DNA of 48,712 nucleotides from Nonomuraea longispora (GTDB lineage Bacteria > Actinomycetota > Actinomycetes > Streptosporangiales > Streptosporangiaceae). The first letter of the stretch is position 1, and each line of letters starts with the position of its first letter. Shown piece after piece: positions 1-7,654 of this stretch. Under the pieces are notes generated by a model. That model ran no database searches and was not told where the DNA came from. It saw only the letters and a list, made by a program, of their open reading frames with translations. The DNA lies in the NCBI RefSeq assembly GCF_004348345.1, contig NZ_SMJZ01000041.1, positions 1 through 48,712 on the forward strand, given 5' to 3'. Position numbers and translations under genes: made by a program.

Positions 1-1420
1 CTACCGCTGCTGGCCGGCCGCCGACCACGAACACCTCGCCGACCACGCCAGGCCGGAGATCGCGCTGGCCGACCTGACGGGGTTCGCGCTGCAGGCGGCC
101 TGCTGGGGCGCGCCGGACGCGTCCGGGCTTGCACTCCTCGACCCGCCGCCGGCCGCCGCGATGTCCGCCGCCACCCGCGTGCTGGAAGCTCTCGGGGCTG
201 TGGACGGAGGACGGGTGACCGGCCGCGGGCGGCGGATGGCGCTCGCCGGCGTGCACCCGCGTCTGGCCCGCGCCCTGCTCGACCTCGGGCCGCGCGCAGC
301 CGAGGTGGTGGCCCTGCTGTCGGAGCAGCCGCCGCGCGACGCCGGCGACGACCTGGTGGAGTTCTGGCGTACGGCCCGCCGCGGCGGCATCCCGTACGCC
401 GCCCGCTGGCGCCGCGAGACCGCGCGCCTGCGCCGCACCGCCACCGGAGACCACGAGAGCGAAGACGCGGGGGTGGACGACGGGACAGCTGGGGCGGCGG
501 TGGCGCTGGCGTTTCCCGAGCGGGTGGCGCGCAGGCGGGGCGGCGGATATCTCATGGCCTCCGGCACCCAGGCCCAGCTCGCGGAGGGCTCGAAGCTGGC
601 CACCGCGACCTGGCTGGCCATCGCCGTGGCCGACCGCCCGGCCGGGTCGGCGTCGGCCCGCATCAGGCAGGCGGTCGTCATCGACGAGGAGACCGCCAGG
701 CTCGCCGGCCCCGTCACCACGGAGGACGAGGTGGCCTGGCGGGTGCCGCCGGGTGAGCGGCGCGGCGACGTGTCCGCCCGCCGGGTGGAGCGCCTGGGCG
801 CGATCGAGCTGTCCGCGACGCCTCTCAAGGACGCCGACGTCCGCGCGGCCATCCTGTGCGGCCTGCGCACGGAGGACGTCCTGACCTGGACGAAGCAGGC
901 CAGGGACCTCAGGGACCGCCTGGCCTTCTGCCACCGCGCGATCGGCCCGCCGTGGCCCTCGGTGGACGCGCTCGTCGACCTGGCCGACCGGTGGCTCGAA
1001 CCCGAGTTGTCGAGGGCCCGCCGCCGCGCCGACCTCGAACGCATCGACGTGGCCTCCGCCCTGCGGCGCCTGATCCCGTGGAGCGAGCGGCTGGAGGTGG
1101 CCGCTCCCGAACGGATCGAGGTCCCGAGCGGCTCCCGCGTCCGGGTGGACTACTCGGGTGAGCAGCCGGTGCTGGCGGTCAAGCTGCAGGAGTTGTTCGG
1201 CCTGCAGGAGACGCCGGAGATCTCCGGCGTGCCGGTGCTGGTGCACCTGCTCTCCCCGGCGGGCCGGCCGGTGGCGGTCACCGCGGACCTGGCGTCGTTC
1301 TGGCGCGACGGCTACCGTTCCGTACGCGCGGAACTGCGCGGCCGCTATCCCAAGCACCCGTGGCCGGAGGATCCTCTCGCGGCCACGCCGACCAGGCAGG
1401 TGAAACGGAGCTTGTCATGA
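1..1420 (+). CDS. hrpB: ATP-dependent helicase HrpB, C-terminal part (5' end outside window)
   Basis: The frame is open from base 2 to a TGA at 1420 and gives about 472 residues. The start lies upstream of the window, so the helicase motor domains are not visible. The visible N-terminal stretch has an ARPEI segment followed by a LDPPP segment, as in the HrpB family after the second RecA-like domain. The C-terminus carries the family signature ELFGLQETP, then VLVHLLSPAGRPVAVTADL, then SFWRDGY, and a region with RYPKHPWPEDP. HrpB proteins are DExH-box helicases of poorly defined role in bacteria. The stop overlaps the next gene's start in an ATGA, so the two are probably translated together. 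Confidence 0.93.
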   Translation, partial: YRCWPAADHEHLADHARPEIALADLTGFALQAACWGAPDASGLALLDPPPAAAMSAATRVLEALGAVDGGRVTGRGRRMALAGVHPRLARALLDLGPRAAEVVALLSEQPPRDAGDDLVEFWRTARRGGIPYAARWRRETARLRRTATGDHESEDAGVDDGTAGAAVALAFPERVARRRGGGYLMASGTQAQLAEGSKLATATWLAIAVADRPAGSASARIRQAVVIDEETARLAGPVTTEDEVAWRVPPGERRGDVSARRVERLGAIELSATPLKDADVRAAILCGLRTEDVLTWTKQARDLRDRLAFCHRAIGPPWPSVDALVDLADRWLEPELSRARRRADLERIDVASALRRLIPWSERLEVAAPERIEVPSGSRVRVDYSGEQPVLAVKLQELFGLQETPEISGVPVLVHLLSPAGRPVAVTADLASFWRDGYRSVRAELRGRYPKHPWPEDPLAATPTRQVKRSLS

Positions 1421-2088
1421 CCGACCCGCAGGCTGCGGCCGTGCACGACAACGCCGGGTGGTGCGACGTGATGTGCCGCGCCCACGGTGTCCCCGGCACG
1501 TACGGCGACGGCAGGGTCTGGGCCAGTTCCGTCAGGACGCCGGTGTTCTACCCCGACGCCGTCACGCTCTCTCCCGGCGCGACGGCGGAGGACGTGCTCG
1601 CGCGCATCGACGCGGGGCCGGGCGCGTCGGTGAAGGACAGTTACGCGGCGCTCGACCTGCCGGGCTTCGAGGTGCTGTTCGAGGCCCAGTGGATCCACCG
1701 TCCGGCGCCCCGGCCGGCGGGCACCGCGATCGCGTGGGAGGTCGTCGGCGACGCGGCCACGCTGCGCGAGTGGGAACGGGCGGCCTTCGGCGGCGAGGTG
1801 ACGGGGTTGTTCCTGCCCACGCTGCTGAAGGAGGTGCGGATTGTCTGCGCCAGGATCGGCGGCGAGATCGTCTGCGGTTCGGTGCTCACCGCGAGCGGCG
1901 GGGTGGCGGGCGTCTCCAACGTCTTCGCCTCCGGCTGCGACCCGGACACCGCGTGGGCGGGCACGCTGGCCATGGCCGCCGACCTCCTGCCGGGCCGCCC
2001 GCTGGTCGGCTACGAGAGTGACCTGGAGGTCCCCCTCGGTCACGGCTTCACCCCGGTCGGCCCCCTCCGTGTCTGGCTCAGGCCCTGA
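1417..2088 (+). CDS. GNAT-like acetyltransferase-type protein
   Basis: A 223-residue protein whose ATG overlaps the stop of the helicase gene by four bases (ATGA), which decides the start. Residues around 90-125 (TAIAWEVVGDAATLREWERA) and the segments from about 145 on (ICGS-like ARIGGEIVCGSVLTASGGVAGVS written in parts: ARIGGEIVCG, SVLTASGGVAGVSN) fit the second half of an acetyltransferase fold, where a strand pair precedes the cofactor-binding turn. I see no clear acetyl-CoA P-loop of the RxxGxG type, so activity is uncertain. There is no signal peptide or membrane segment. Tight coupling to hrpB suggests co-expression, not a shared pathway. Confidence 0.7.
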   Translation: MTDPQAAAVHDNAGWCDVMCRAHGVPGTYGDGRVWASSVRTPVFYPDAVTLSPGATAEDVLARIDAGPGASVKDSYAALDLPGFEVLFEAQWIHRPAPRPAGTAIAWEVVGDAATLREWERAAFGGEVTGLFLPTLLKEVRIVCARIGGEIVCGSVLTASGGVAGVSNVFASGCDPDTAWAGTLAMAADLLPGRPLVGYESDLEVPLGHGFTPVGPLRVWLRP

Positions 2089-2298
2089 CCACCCATCGCG
2101 CGGTAATCCGCCACCCCCGCCGCCCCCGACAGCTCCTGCCACGTGCCCTGCCCGGCCAGGTCGCGCTGCGCGGCGCGCAGTTCCTCGCCGGCCGAGGGTC
2201 ACCGAGGGAGCGCTGACGGCGGGCGAGGGACGGTCCGTTCACGCGTACCGACCTCATACAGGCTCGCGTCCCCATGGGAAAAGCTGCACACTCTAGTC

Positions 2299-3741
2299 AT
2301 GTTGTGGGCAGGCAGGTCCGCTGTCGAGATGGCGACGGCCGTCAGGAACGGGGACGTCACGGCCGTGACCGTCGTCGAGGAGCATCTCCATGCCATCTCG
2401 GAGCGCGACCCGAGGTTACGGGCGTTCCGACTGGTCAGAGAGCAGGCGGTGGACGAGGCGCGCGCGTTACAGAAGCGGCGCGACCTCGCGGAGCTGCCGC
2501 TGGCGGGCGTGCCGGTGGCGGTGAAGGACAACGTGGAGGTCGCCGGCGAGGCCATGCGCGCCGGTTCGAGGGCGACGCCCGACGTGCCCGCGCGGCAGGA
2601 CCACGAGACGGTGGCCCGCCTGCGCGCGGCGGGCGCGGTGGTCGTCGGCCTGACCAACCTGCCGGAGCTGGGGCTGGTCGCGTTCGGCGACAGCGCCTAC
2701 GGCATCGCGCGCAACCCTTGGGACCTGGCGCGCACGCCGGGCGGCTCGTCGTCGGGCAGCGCCGCGGCGGTGGCCGCTGGCATGGTGCCGCTGGCGCTCG
2801 GCAACGACGGCATGGGGTCGGTACGCATCCCGGCGGCGTGCTGCGGGGTGCTGGGCATCAAGCCGGGCAGCGGGCTGGTGCCGCCGCCCTCCGACGACTG
2901 GGACCGGTTGTGCGAGAACGGCCCGCTGGCCCGGACGGCGCCGGACCTGGCGCTGGCGCTGTCGGTGCTGGCGGCGGACCCGGCGCTGGCCCGTGCGTGG
3001 CGGTCGGGGCGGCGGGAGGAGCCGAGCCCGCCCATGTTGCGTTCGGTCTGGGCCGACGACGACAAGGTGTGGGAGCCGCAGCCGCCGTCCGACGGCCCTG
3101 AGCCGTTCGACCTTCGGGTCGCGTACGCCCCGCAGCCGCTGCCCGCGGGCCTGACCGTGGACAAGGAGTTCCAGGCCGCCGTACGCGCGGCGGGCGAGAC
3201 GTTGCGCGTGGCCGGGCACACGGTGGTCGAGCACACCCGGAAGCTGCCCGCCTTTCTGGGGCCGGCGTCGGTGGCGGCGTGGCTGGTCAGGACCGCGGCG
3301 GCGGCGGAAGGCCTGGACAGGGGGCGGTTGGAGCGGCGTACGCGGGCGCTGAGCCGCGCGGGCCGGGCCCTCGGCGCGCTCAAGCTGGACGGCTCGCACG
3401 GCCGGGAGCGCTGGAGCGGCTACGGCGCCGACCAGTGGTTCGGCAATGCCGACGCCATGATCATGCCCGCTCTGGCCGCGCTCCCGCCGCTGGCCGACCG
3501 CTGGGGGTCGCGCGGTTTCGTCCGCAACACGGTGACGAACGTCAGGTACGCCCCCGCGACCGGCGCGTGGAACATGTGCGGCTGGCCCGCGATCAGCGTG
3601 CCGATCGCCACGCATTCGACCGCGCTGCCCATCGCGGTGCAGATCGTGGCCCCGCCGGGCGGCGAGCCTCATCTGCTCGGCCTGGCGGCGCAGTTGCAGG
3701 CCGCGCATCCGCCGCTCAGGCCGCCGGGCCTCGGCTTCTGA
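2299..3741 (+). CDS. Amidase signature family hydrolase
   Basis: A 480-residue amidase of the AS family, which hydrolyses amide bonds with a Ser-cisSer-Lys triad. The catalytic lysine is in GVPVAVKDN (about residue 76). The cis-serine loop is TPGGSSSGSAAAVAAG (about 146-161). The nucleophile is the serine of GNDGMGSVRIPAACCG (about 174). The usual motif at that last site is GTDTGGSIRIPA, so the residue before the serine is changed from Gly to Met; the serine itself is kept. The ATG at 2299 is chosen because homology starts there; upstream codons to 2143 read as low-complexity sequence. No Shine-Dalgarno is evident, so the mRNA may be leaderless. Substrate unknown; it is not a GatA, since no gatB or gatC is nearby. 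Confidence 0.9.
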   Translation: MLWAGRSAVEMATAVRNGDVTAVTVVEEHLHAISERDPRLRAFRLVREQAVDEARALQKRRDLAELPLAGVPVAVKDNVEVAGEAMRAGSRATPDVPARQDHETVARLRAAGAVVVGLTNLPELGLVAFGDSAYGIARNPWDLARTPGGSSSGSAAAVAAGMVPLALGNDGMGSVRIPAACCGVLGIKPGSGLVPPPSDDWDRLCENGPLARTAPDLALALSVLAADPALARAWRSGRREEPSPPMLRSVWADDDKVWEPQPPSDGPEPFDLRVAYAPQPLPAGLTVDKEFQAAVRAAGETLRVAGHTVVEHTRKLPAFLGPASVAAWLVRTAAAAEGLDRGRLERRTRALSRAGRALGALKLDGSHGRERWSGYGADQWFGNADAMIMPALAALPPLADRWGSRGFVRNTVTNVRYAPATGAWNMCGWPAISVPIATHSTALPIAVQIVAPPGGEPHLLGLAAQLQAAHPPLRPPGLGF

Positions 3742-3797
3742 GACCCCGACGACGTCCGGCAGGCCGCCGCCCGCTCCACCGCCGGGGGACGGCGTGG

Positions 3798-4643
3798 TCA
3801 GATGCCGATCGGGTGCCAGACGGTCTTGGTCTCGAGGAACCGGGTCATCCGCCCGGTCCCGGGGTCGGCCGTCCAGTCCTGCGGCGCGGGCCGCAGCACC
3901 CGCTTGAGGTTCTCCGCCGCCGCCTGCTCGCACCGCAGCGCGAGATCGGCGTCGTCGACCCCGGTCAGGTCGAGCCCGTTGACGTCCATGTGGCCGGCCA
4001 GCCAGGGAGCCAGCTCGGCCTGCGACCCGGTCAGGATGTTGACGACCCCGCCCGGCAGGTCGGACGTGGCCAGCACCTCGGCCAGGGTGATCGCCGCGAG
4101 CGGGGACGGCTCGGAGGCCACCACCACGCAGGTGTTGCCGGTGACGATCACCGGGGCGACCACCGACACCAGCCCGAGCAGCGGATCGGCGGGTGCCACG
4201 ACGGCCACCACGCCGGTCGGCTCGGGCGACGACAGGTTGAAGTAGGGTCCGGCCACCGGGTTGGCCGCACCGTGCACCGCGGCTATCTTGTCGGACCACC
4301 CCGCGTACCAGACGAGCCGGTCGACCGTCGCGTCGACCCGCTCGGCCGCCGCCCGCTTGCCGCCGCCGAGCTCCTCGGCGAACTGGCCGCGCCGGCCCTC
4401 CAGCATCTCGGCCACGCGGTAGAGGATCTGCCCCCGGTTGTAGGGGGTGGCGCCCGACCAGCCGGGGAACGCCTTGCGGGCGGCCACCACGGCGTCGCGG
4501 GCGTCCTTGCGCGAGGCGCGCGAGGCGTTGGCGAGAAAGTCTCCCTTGGCCGAGGTCACAGGGTAGGACCTCCCACTTTCCGAGCGCGGGAACGCCCCTC
4601 CGATGTACAGCTTGTAGGTCTTTCTGACGGACAACCTACTCAT
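3798..4643 (-). CDS. Half-length aldehyde dehydrogenase-like protein, catalytically incomplete
   Basis: A 281-residue member of the aldehyde dehydrogenase superfamily, against roughly 480 for an active enzyme. Residues 1-110 match the N-terminal region (YIGGAFPRSESGRSYPV, then VVAARKAFPGW), and 140-210 match the cofactor-binding domain (TGVVAVVAPADPLLGL, then PGGVVNILTG). The oxyanion Asn of the usual PWNFP is absent (here APADP), and the protein ends before the catalytic Glu and Cys segments. It is therefore a pseudoenzyme, or a partner of the full-length enzyme encoded just upstream in the same operon. A GGAGGGGG ribosome site lies seven bases before the ATG at 4643. Short second aldehyde dehydrogenases beside deoC are, from memory, common in actinomycetes. 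Confidence 0.88.
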   Translation of the reverse strand: MSRLSVRKTYKLYIGGAFPRSESGRSYPVTSAKGDFLANASRASRKDARDAVVAARKAFPGWSGATPYNRGQILYRVAEMLEGRRGQFAEELGGGKRAAAERVDATVDRLVWYAGWSDKIAAVHGAANPVAGPYFNLSSPEPTGVVAVVAPADPLLGLVSVVAPVIVTGNTCVVVASEPSPLAAITLAEVLATSDLPGGVVNILTGSQAELAPWLAGHMDVNGLDLTGVDDADLALRCEQAAAENLKRVLRPAPQDWTADPGTGRMTRFLETKTVWHPIGI

Positions 4644-4848
4644 CGCCGCGCCCCCTCCACGTGGACTCCTGCGACATCTCGACCAGCACGAACACGTGGC
4701 CGCACCGGCTCACGCCACAGCGGTGCGCGAACAGGCCGGTGCGCACGGGACGCCCGGCCCTGGCGAAGGCGTGCCCGGTCGCGGCGCGCCCGCGGCGCAG
4801 CCCGCACCTGGAGCCGGGCGTGCGGCCCGGTTGGTGACGCTCACACAT
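4636..4848 (-). CDS. Possible 70-residue bridging ORF in the deoC operon
   Basis: This ORF fills exactly the gap between the two aldehyde dehydrogenase genes. Its ATG (4848) overlaps the last eight bases of the upstream gene and its TAG (4638-4636) overlaps the first eight bases of the downstream one. It is Arg- and Gly-rich with four cysteines; the most protein-like stretch is RTGLFAHRCGVSRCGHVFVL. I do not recognise a family. It could equally be a chance ORF in GC-rich DNA. The double overlap is the only argument for it. Confidence 0.3.
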   Translation of the reverse strand: MCERHQPGRTPGSRCGLRRGRAATGHAFARAGRPVRTGLFAHRCGVSRCGHVFVLVEMSQESTWRGRGDE

Positions 4849-6271
4849 CGAGGTACGCCTCCAGCCCGTGCAGCCCGCCTTCCCTGCCGTATCCCGACTC
4901 CTTGTAGCCGCCGAACGGTGAGGCCGGGTCGAACTTGTTGAACGTGTTGGCCCAGACGACCCCGGCCCTCAGCCGGTCGGCCATCCACAGGATGCGCGAG
5001 CCCTTCTCCGTCCAGATGCCGGCGGACAGCCCGTACGGCGTGTTGTTGGCCTTCTCGACGGCCTCGGCCGGCGTGCGGAAGGTCAGCACCGACAACACGG
5101 GACCGAAGATCTCCGCCCTGGCGATGCTGTGCGACTGCGCGACCCCGGTGAAGACGGTCGGCGGGAACCAGAACCCCTTGTCCGGCAGCTCGCAGGCGGG
5201 CGACCAGCGCTGGGCGCCCTCGCTCTCGCCGAGGTCGCTCAGCGAACGGATCTTGGCCAGCTGCTCGGCGGAGTTGATCGCGCCGATGTCGGTGTTCTTG
5301 TCGAGCGGGTCGCCCAGCCTGAGCGTGCTCAGCCGCCTGCGCAGCGACTCCAGCACCTCCTCCTGCACGGACTCCTGCACCAGCAGCCGCGACCCGGCGC
5401 AGCACACGTGGCCCTGGTTGAAGAAGATGCCGTTGACGATGCCCTCGACGGCCTGGTCGACGGCGGCGTCCTCGAACACGATGTTGGCCGCCTTGCCGCC
5501 CAGCTCCAGGGTCAGCTTCTTGTCGGTGCCCGCCACCGCGCGCGCGATGATGCGGCCCACCTCGGTGGAGCCGGTGAAGGCCACCTTGTCGACGTCGGGG
5601 TGGCCGACCACCGCGGCGCCGGTCTCGCCCGCGCCGGTCACGATGTTGACCACACCCGGCGGCAGCTCGGCCTGGCGGCAGATGTCGGCGAAGACCAGCG
5701 CGGTCAGCGGCGTCGTCTCGGCCGGCTTGAGCACCACCGTGTTGCCGCAGGCCAGCGCGGGAGCGATCTTCCAGGCCAGCATGAGCAGCGGGAAGTTCCA
5801 CGGGATGACCTGCCCGGCCACGCCGAGCGGCCTGGGCTCGCCGAACCCGGCGTAGGCCAGCTTGTCGGCCCACCCCGCGTAGTAGAAGAAGTGGGCCGCC
5901 ACCAGCGGCACGTCCACGTCGCGCGACTCGCGGATGGGCTTGCCGTTGTCGAGCGACTCCAGCACGGCCAGCTCGCGGGCTCGTTCCTGGATGATCCGCG
6001 CGATCCTGAACAGGTATTTCGCCCGCTCCGCGCCGGGCAGGGCACTCCAGACGCCGAACGCCTTGCGCGCGGCCTGCACGGCCCTGTCGACGTCGTCGGA
6101 GGACGCCGTGGCCACCTCGGCCAGCGTCTCCTCGGTGGCGGGGTTGACGGTCTTGAACGGGGTGCCGGAGCCGTCGACGAACTCACCGTTGACGAACAGC
6201 CCGTAGGACGGCCTGATGTCGACGACGTCGCGCGACTCGGGCGCGGGTGCGTACTCGAAGATCGCCATCAT
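4841..6271 (-). CDS. NAD(P)+-dependent aldehyde dehydrogenase
   Basis: A full-length 476-residue aldehyde dehydrogenase. It has the NAD-domain motif PWNFPLLMLAWK with the oxyanion Asn (about residue 159), FTGSTEVGR (232-240), the general base Glu in LELGGKAANIVF (about 256) and the nucleophilic Cys in FFNQGHVCCAGSR (about 290). The C-terminal PFGGYKESGYGRE is also family-typical. Its ATG overlaps the deoC stop by one base (TGATG), so it is the second gene of the deoC operon. Acetaldehyde released by DeoC is a plausible substrate, which would let the cell turn deoxyribose carbon into acetate; this is inferred from context. Confidence 0.95.
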   Translation of the reverse strand: MMAIFEYAPAPESRDVVDIRPSYGLFVNGEFVDGSGTPFKTVNPATEETLAEVATASSDDVDRAVQAARKAFGVWSALPGAERAKYLFRIARIIQERARELAVLESLDNGKPIRESRDVDVPLVAAHFFYYAGWADKLAYAGFGEPRPLGVAGQVIPWNFPLLMLAWKIAPALACGNTVVLKPAETTPLTALVFADICRQAELPPGVVNIVTGAGETGAAVVGHPDVDKVAFTGSTEVGRIIARAVAGTDKKLTLELGGKAANIVFEDAAVDQAVEGIVNGIFFNQGHVCCAGSRLLVQESVQEEVLESLRRRLSTLRLGDPLDKNTDIGAINSAEQLAKIRSLSDLGESEGAQRWSPACELPDKGFWFPPTVFTGVAQSHSIARAEIFGPVLSVLTFRTPAEAVEKANNTPYGLSAGIWTEKGSRILWMADRLRAGVVWANTFNKFDPASPFGGYKESGYGREGGLHGLEAYLDV

Positions 6272-7200
6272 CAGTCCAGGGTGAAGTAGTCGGGGCCCGC
6301 GTAGCGGCCGGTGGACAGCTTCTGGCGCTGCATGAGCAGGTCGTTGAGGAGCGACGACGCGCCCAGCCTGAACCAGTCGGGCGAGAGCCAGTCGTCGCCG
6401 GCCGTCTCGTTGACCAGCACCAGGTTCTTGATGGCGTCTTTGGCGGTGCGGATGCCGCCGGCCGGCTTGACCCCCACCTGGCGGCCGGTCGCGTCGCGGA
6501 AGTCGCGCACCGCCTCCAGCATGATCAGTGTCACCGGCGGTGTCGCCGCCGGCGACACCTTGCCCGTCGAGGTCTTGATGAAGTCGGCGCCCGCCAGCAT
6601 CGCCAGCCAGGACGCCCGCCGGACGTTGTCGTAGGTGGCCAGTTCGCCGGTCTCCAGGATCACCTTCAGGTGGGCCGCCCCGCAGGCCGCCTTCACTGCG
6701 ACGATCTCGTCGTACACCTTCATGTAACGGCCGGACAGGAACGCGCCCCGATCGATCACCATGTCGATCTCGTCGGCGCCGGCCGCGACCGCGGCCGTGG
6801 TCTCACCGACCTTCACGTCGAGGGAGGAGCGGCCGCTCGGGAACGCGGTCGCCACGGAGGCCACCTTGACACCGGTGCCGCCGAGCGCCCCGACCGCCAC
6901 CGGGACGAGGTCGGGATAGACGCAGACGGCCGCCACCCTGGGCGCGTCACCGCCGGGCCGCACGGCCTTGGCGCACATCGCGCGCACCTTGCCGGCCGTG
7001 TCGGCCCCTTCCAGCGTGGTCAGGTCGACCATCGAGATGGCGAGGTCGATGGCCTGCGCCTTGGCCGTTGTCTTGATCGAACGGGTGCCGAGCATCGCCG
7101 CCCGCTGGTCCGCGCCGACCCGGTCGACACCGGGCAGGCCGTGCAGGAATGCTCGCAACGCGGTGTCGGACGAAGCGACGTCCGTGAGCGAGGTAGTCAC
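6271..7200 (-). CDS. deoC: Deoxyribose-phosphate aldolase
   Basis: A 309-residue DeoC, which cleaves 2-deoxyribose-5-phosphate to glyceraldehyde-3-phosphate and acetaldehyde in deoxynucleoside catabolism. Class I aldolase motifs are present: AAVCVYPDLV, EIDMVIDRGAF with its Asp, HLKVILETGEL, the Schiff-base Lys in ADFIKTSTGK, and VGVKPAGGIR. The start is placed at the GTG at 7200, eight bases after a GGGGG ribosome site; a GTG at 7209 is the alternative. Actinobacterial DeoC proteins carry a longer N-terminus than the E. coli enzyme, which fits. It heads the operon that runs into the aldehyde dehydrogenases. Confidence 0.95.
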   Translation of the reverse strand: MTTSLTDVASSDTALRAFLHGLPGVDRVGADQRAAMLGTRSIKTTAKAQAIDLAISMVDLTTLEGADTAGKVRAMCAKAVRPGGDAPRVAAVCVYPDLVPVAVGALGGTGVKVASVATAFPSGRSSLDVKVGETTAAVAAGADEIDMVIDRGAFLSGRYMKVYDEIVAVKAACGAAHLKVILETGELATYDNVRRASWLAMLAGADFIKTSTGKVSPAATPPVTLIMLEAVRDFRDATGRQVGVKPAGGIRTAKDAIKNLVLVNETAGDDWLSPDWFRLGASSLLNDLLMQRQKLSTGRYAGPDYFTLD

Positions 7201-7354
7201 AGTTGACACCCCCACAGCATCGCCGACCAGGGCCTCCACCTCCAAACCAGACCCCCTTAGGGCGGTCGTGCCCCAGGTCCTAGGTATGGCGGGCGTGCCC
7301 GCGTACCAGAGATAAGGCATCCACCCGATGTAGGGGCCGGGACCTTAGCACGAG

Positions 7355-7371
7355 TCTTGAAGGTGTCAAGA
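7355..7371. promoter_or_regulatory. Palindrome between deoC and the small protein gene
   Basis: TCTTGA and TCAAGA form a perfect 6-5-6 inverted repeat in the 197-bp divergent gap between deoC and the small protein gene. It could be an operator or a hairpin in the small gene's leader. No regulator gene of a matching type is adjacent. Confidence 0.3.
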
Positions 7372-7397
7372 AGAAGCACGAGAACGCAGGAGACACC

Positions 7398-7544
7398 GTG
7401 AATCCCGAGATCGAGTACGAGCTCATGAAGAACCACGCCAGCGAACTGCGCAGGACGGCCGCCGAGCACCGGCGTGTACGCGAGGTGGAGCGGGCGAACA
7501 AGGCCGGGCGCCGCTCGGTCTTCCGCAAGCGCCGTTCGTCATGA
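7398..7544 (+). CDS. Small basic protein, 48 residues
   Basis: A GTG-initiated 48-codon gene with an AGGAGA ribosome site six bases before the start. The product begins VNPEIEYELMKNHASELRR and continues with a charged helix (RTAAEHRRVREVERANKAG) ending in a basic tail (RKRRSS). It reads as one amphipathic helix with no membrane segment. Short proteins of this style are frequent next to actinobacterial LuxR/ATPase regulators, but I know of no assigned role. Divergent from deoC and co-directional with the large regulator 110 bases downstream. Confidence 0.75.
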   Translation: MNPEIEYELMKNHASELRRTAAEHRRVREVERANKAGRRSVFRKRRSS

Positions 7545-7654
7545 CCGTCCCACGAGTGCCCGGCCACGTTCTCCCTCGTGGCCGGGCCCACGTGCCTCCG
7601 TGAAAGCCCGCGCAACCCCCGTAAAGGCGTCGAAAGCAACCGATAAGGCATGAC

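Noticed and set aside
2467..4299. A 610-codon minus-strand open frame across the amidase and aldehyde dehydrogenase genes
   Set aside because: It is the antisense shadow of the amidase gene and a frame-shadow of the aldehyde dehydrogenase, very Arg/Gly-rich, with no recognisable motif.
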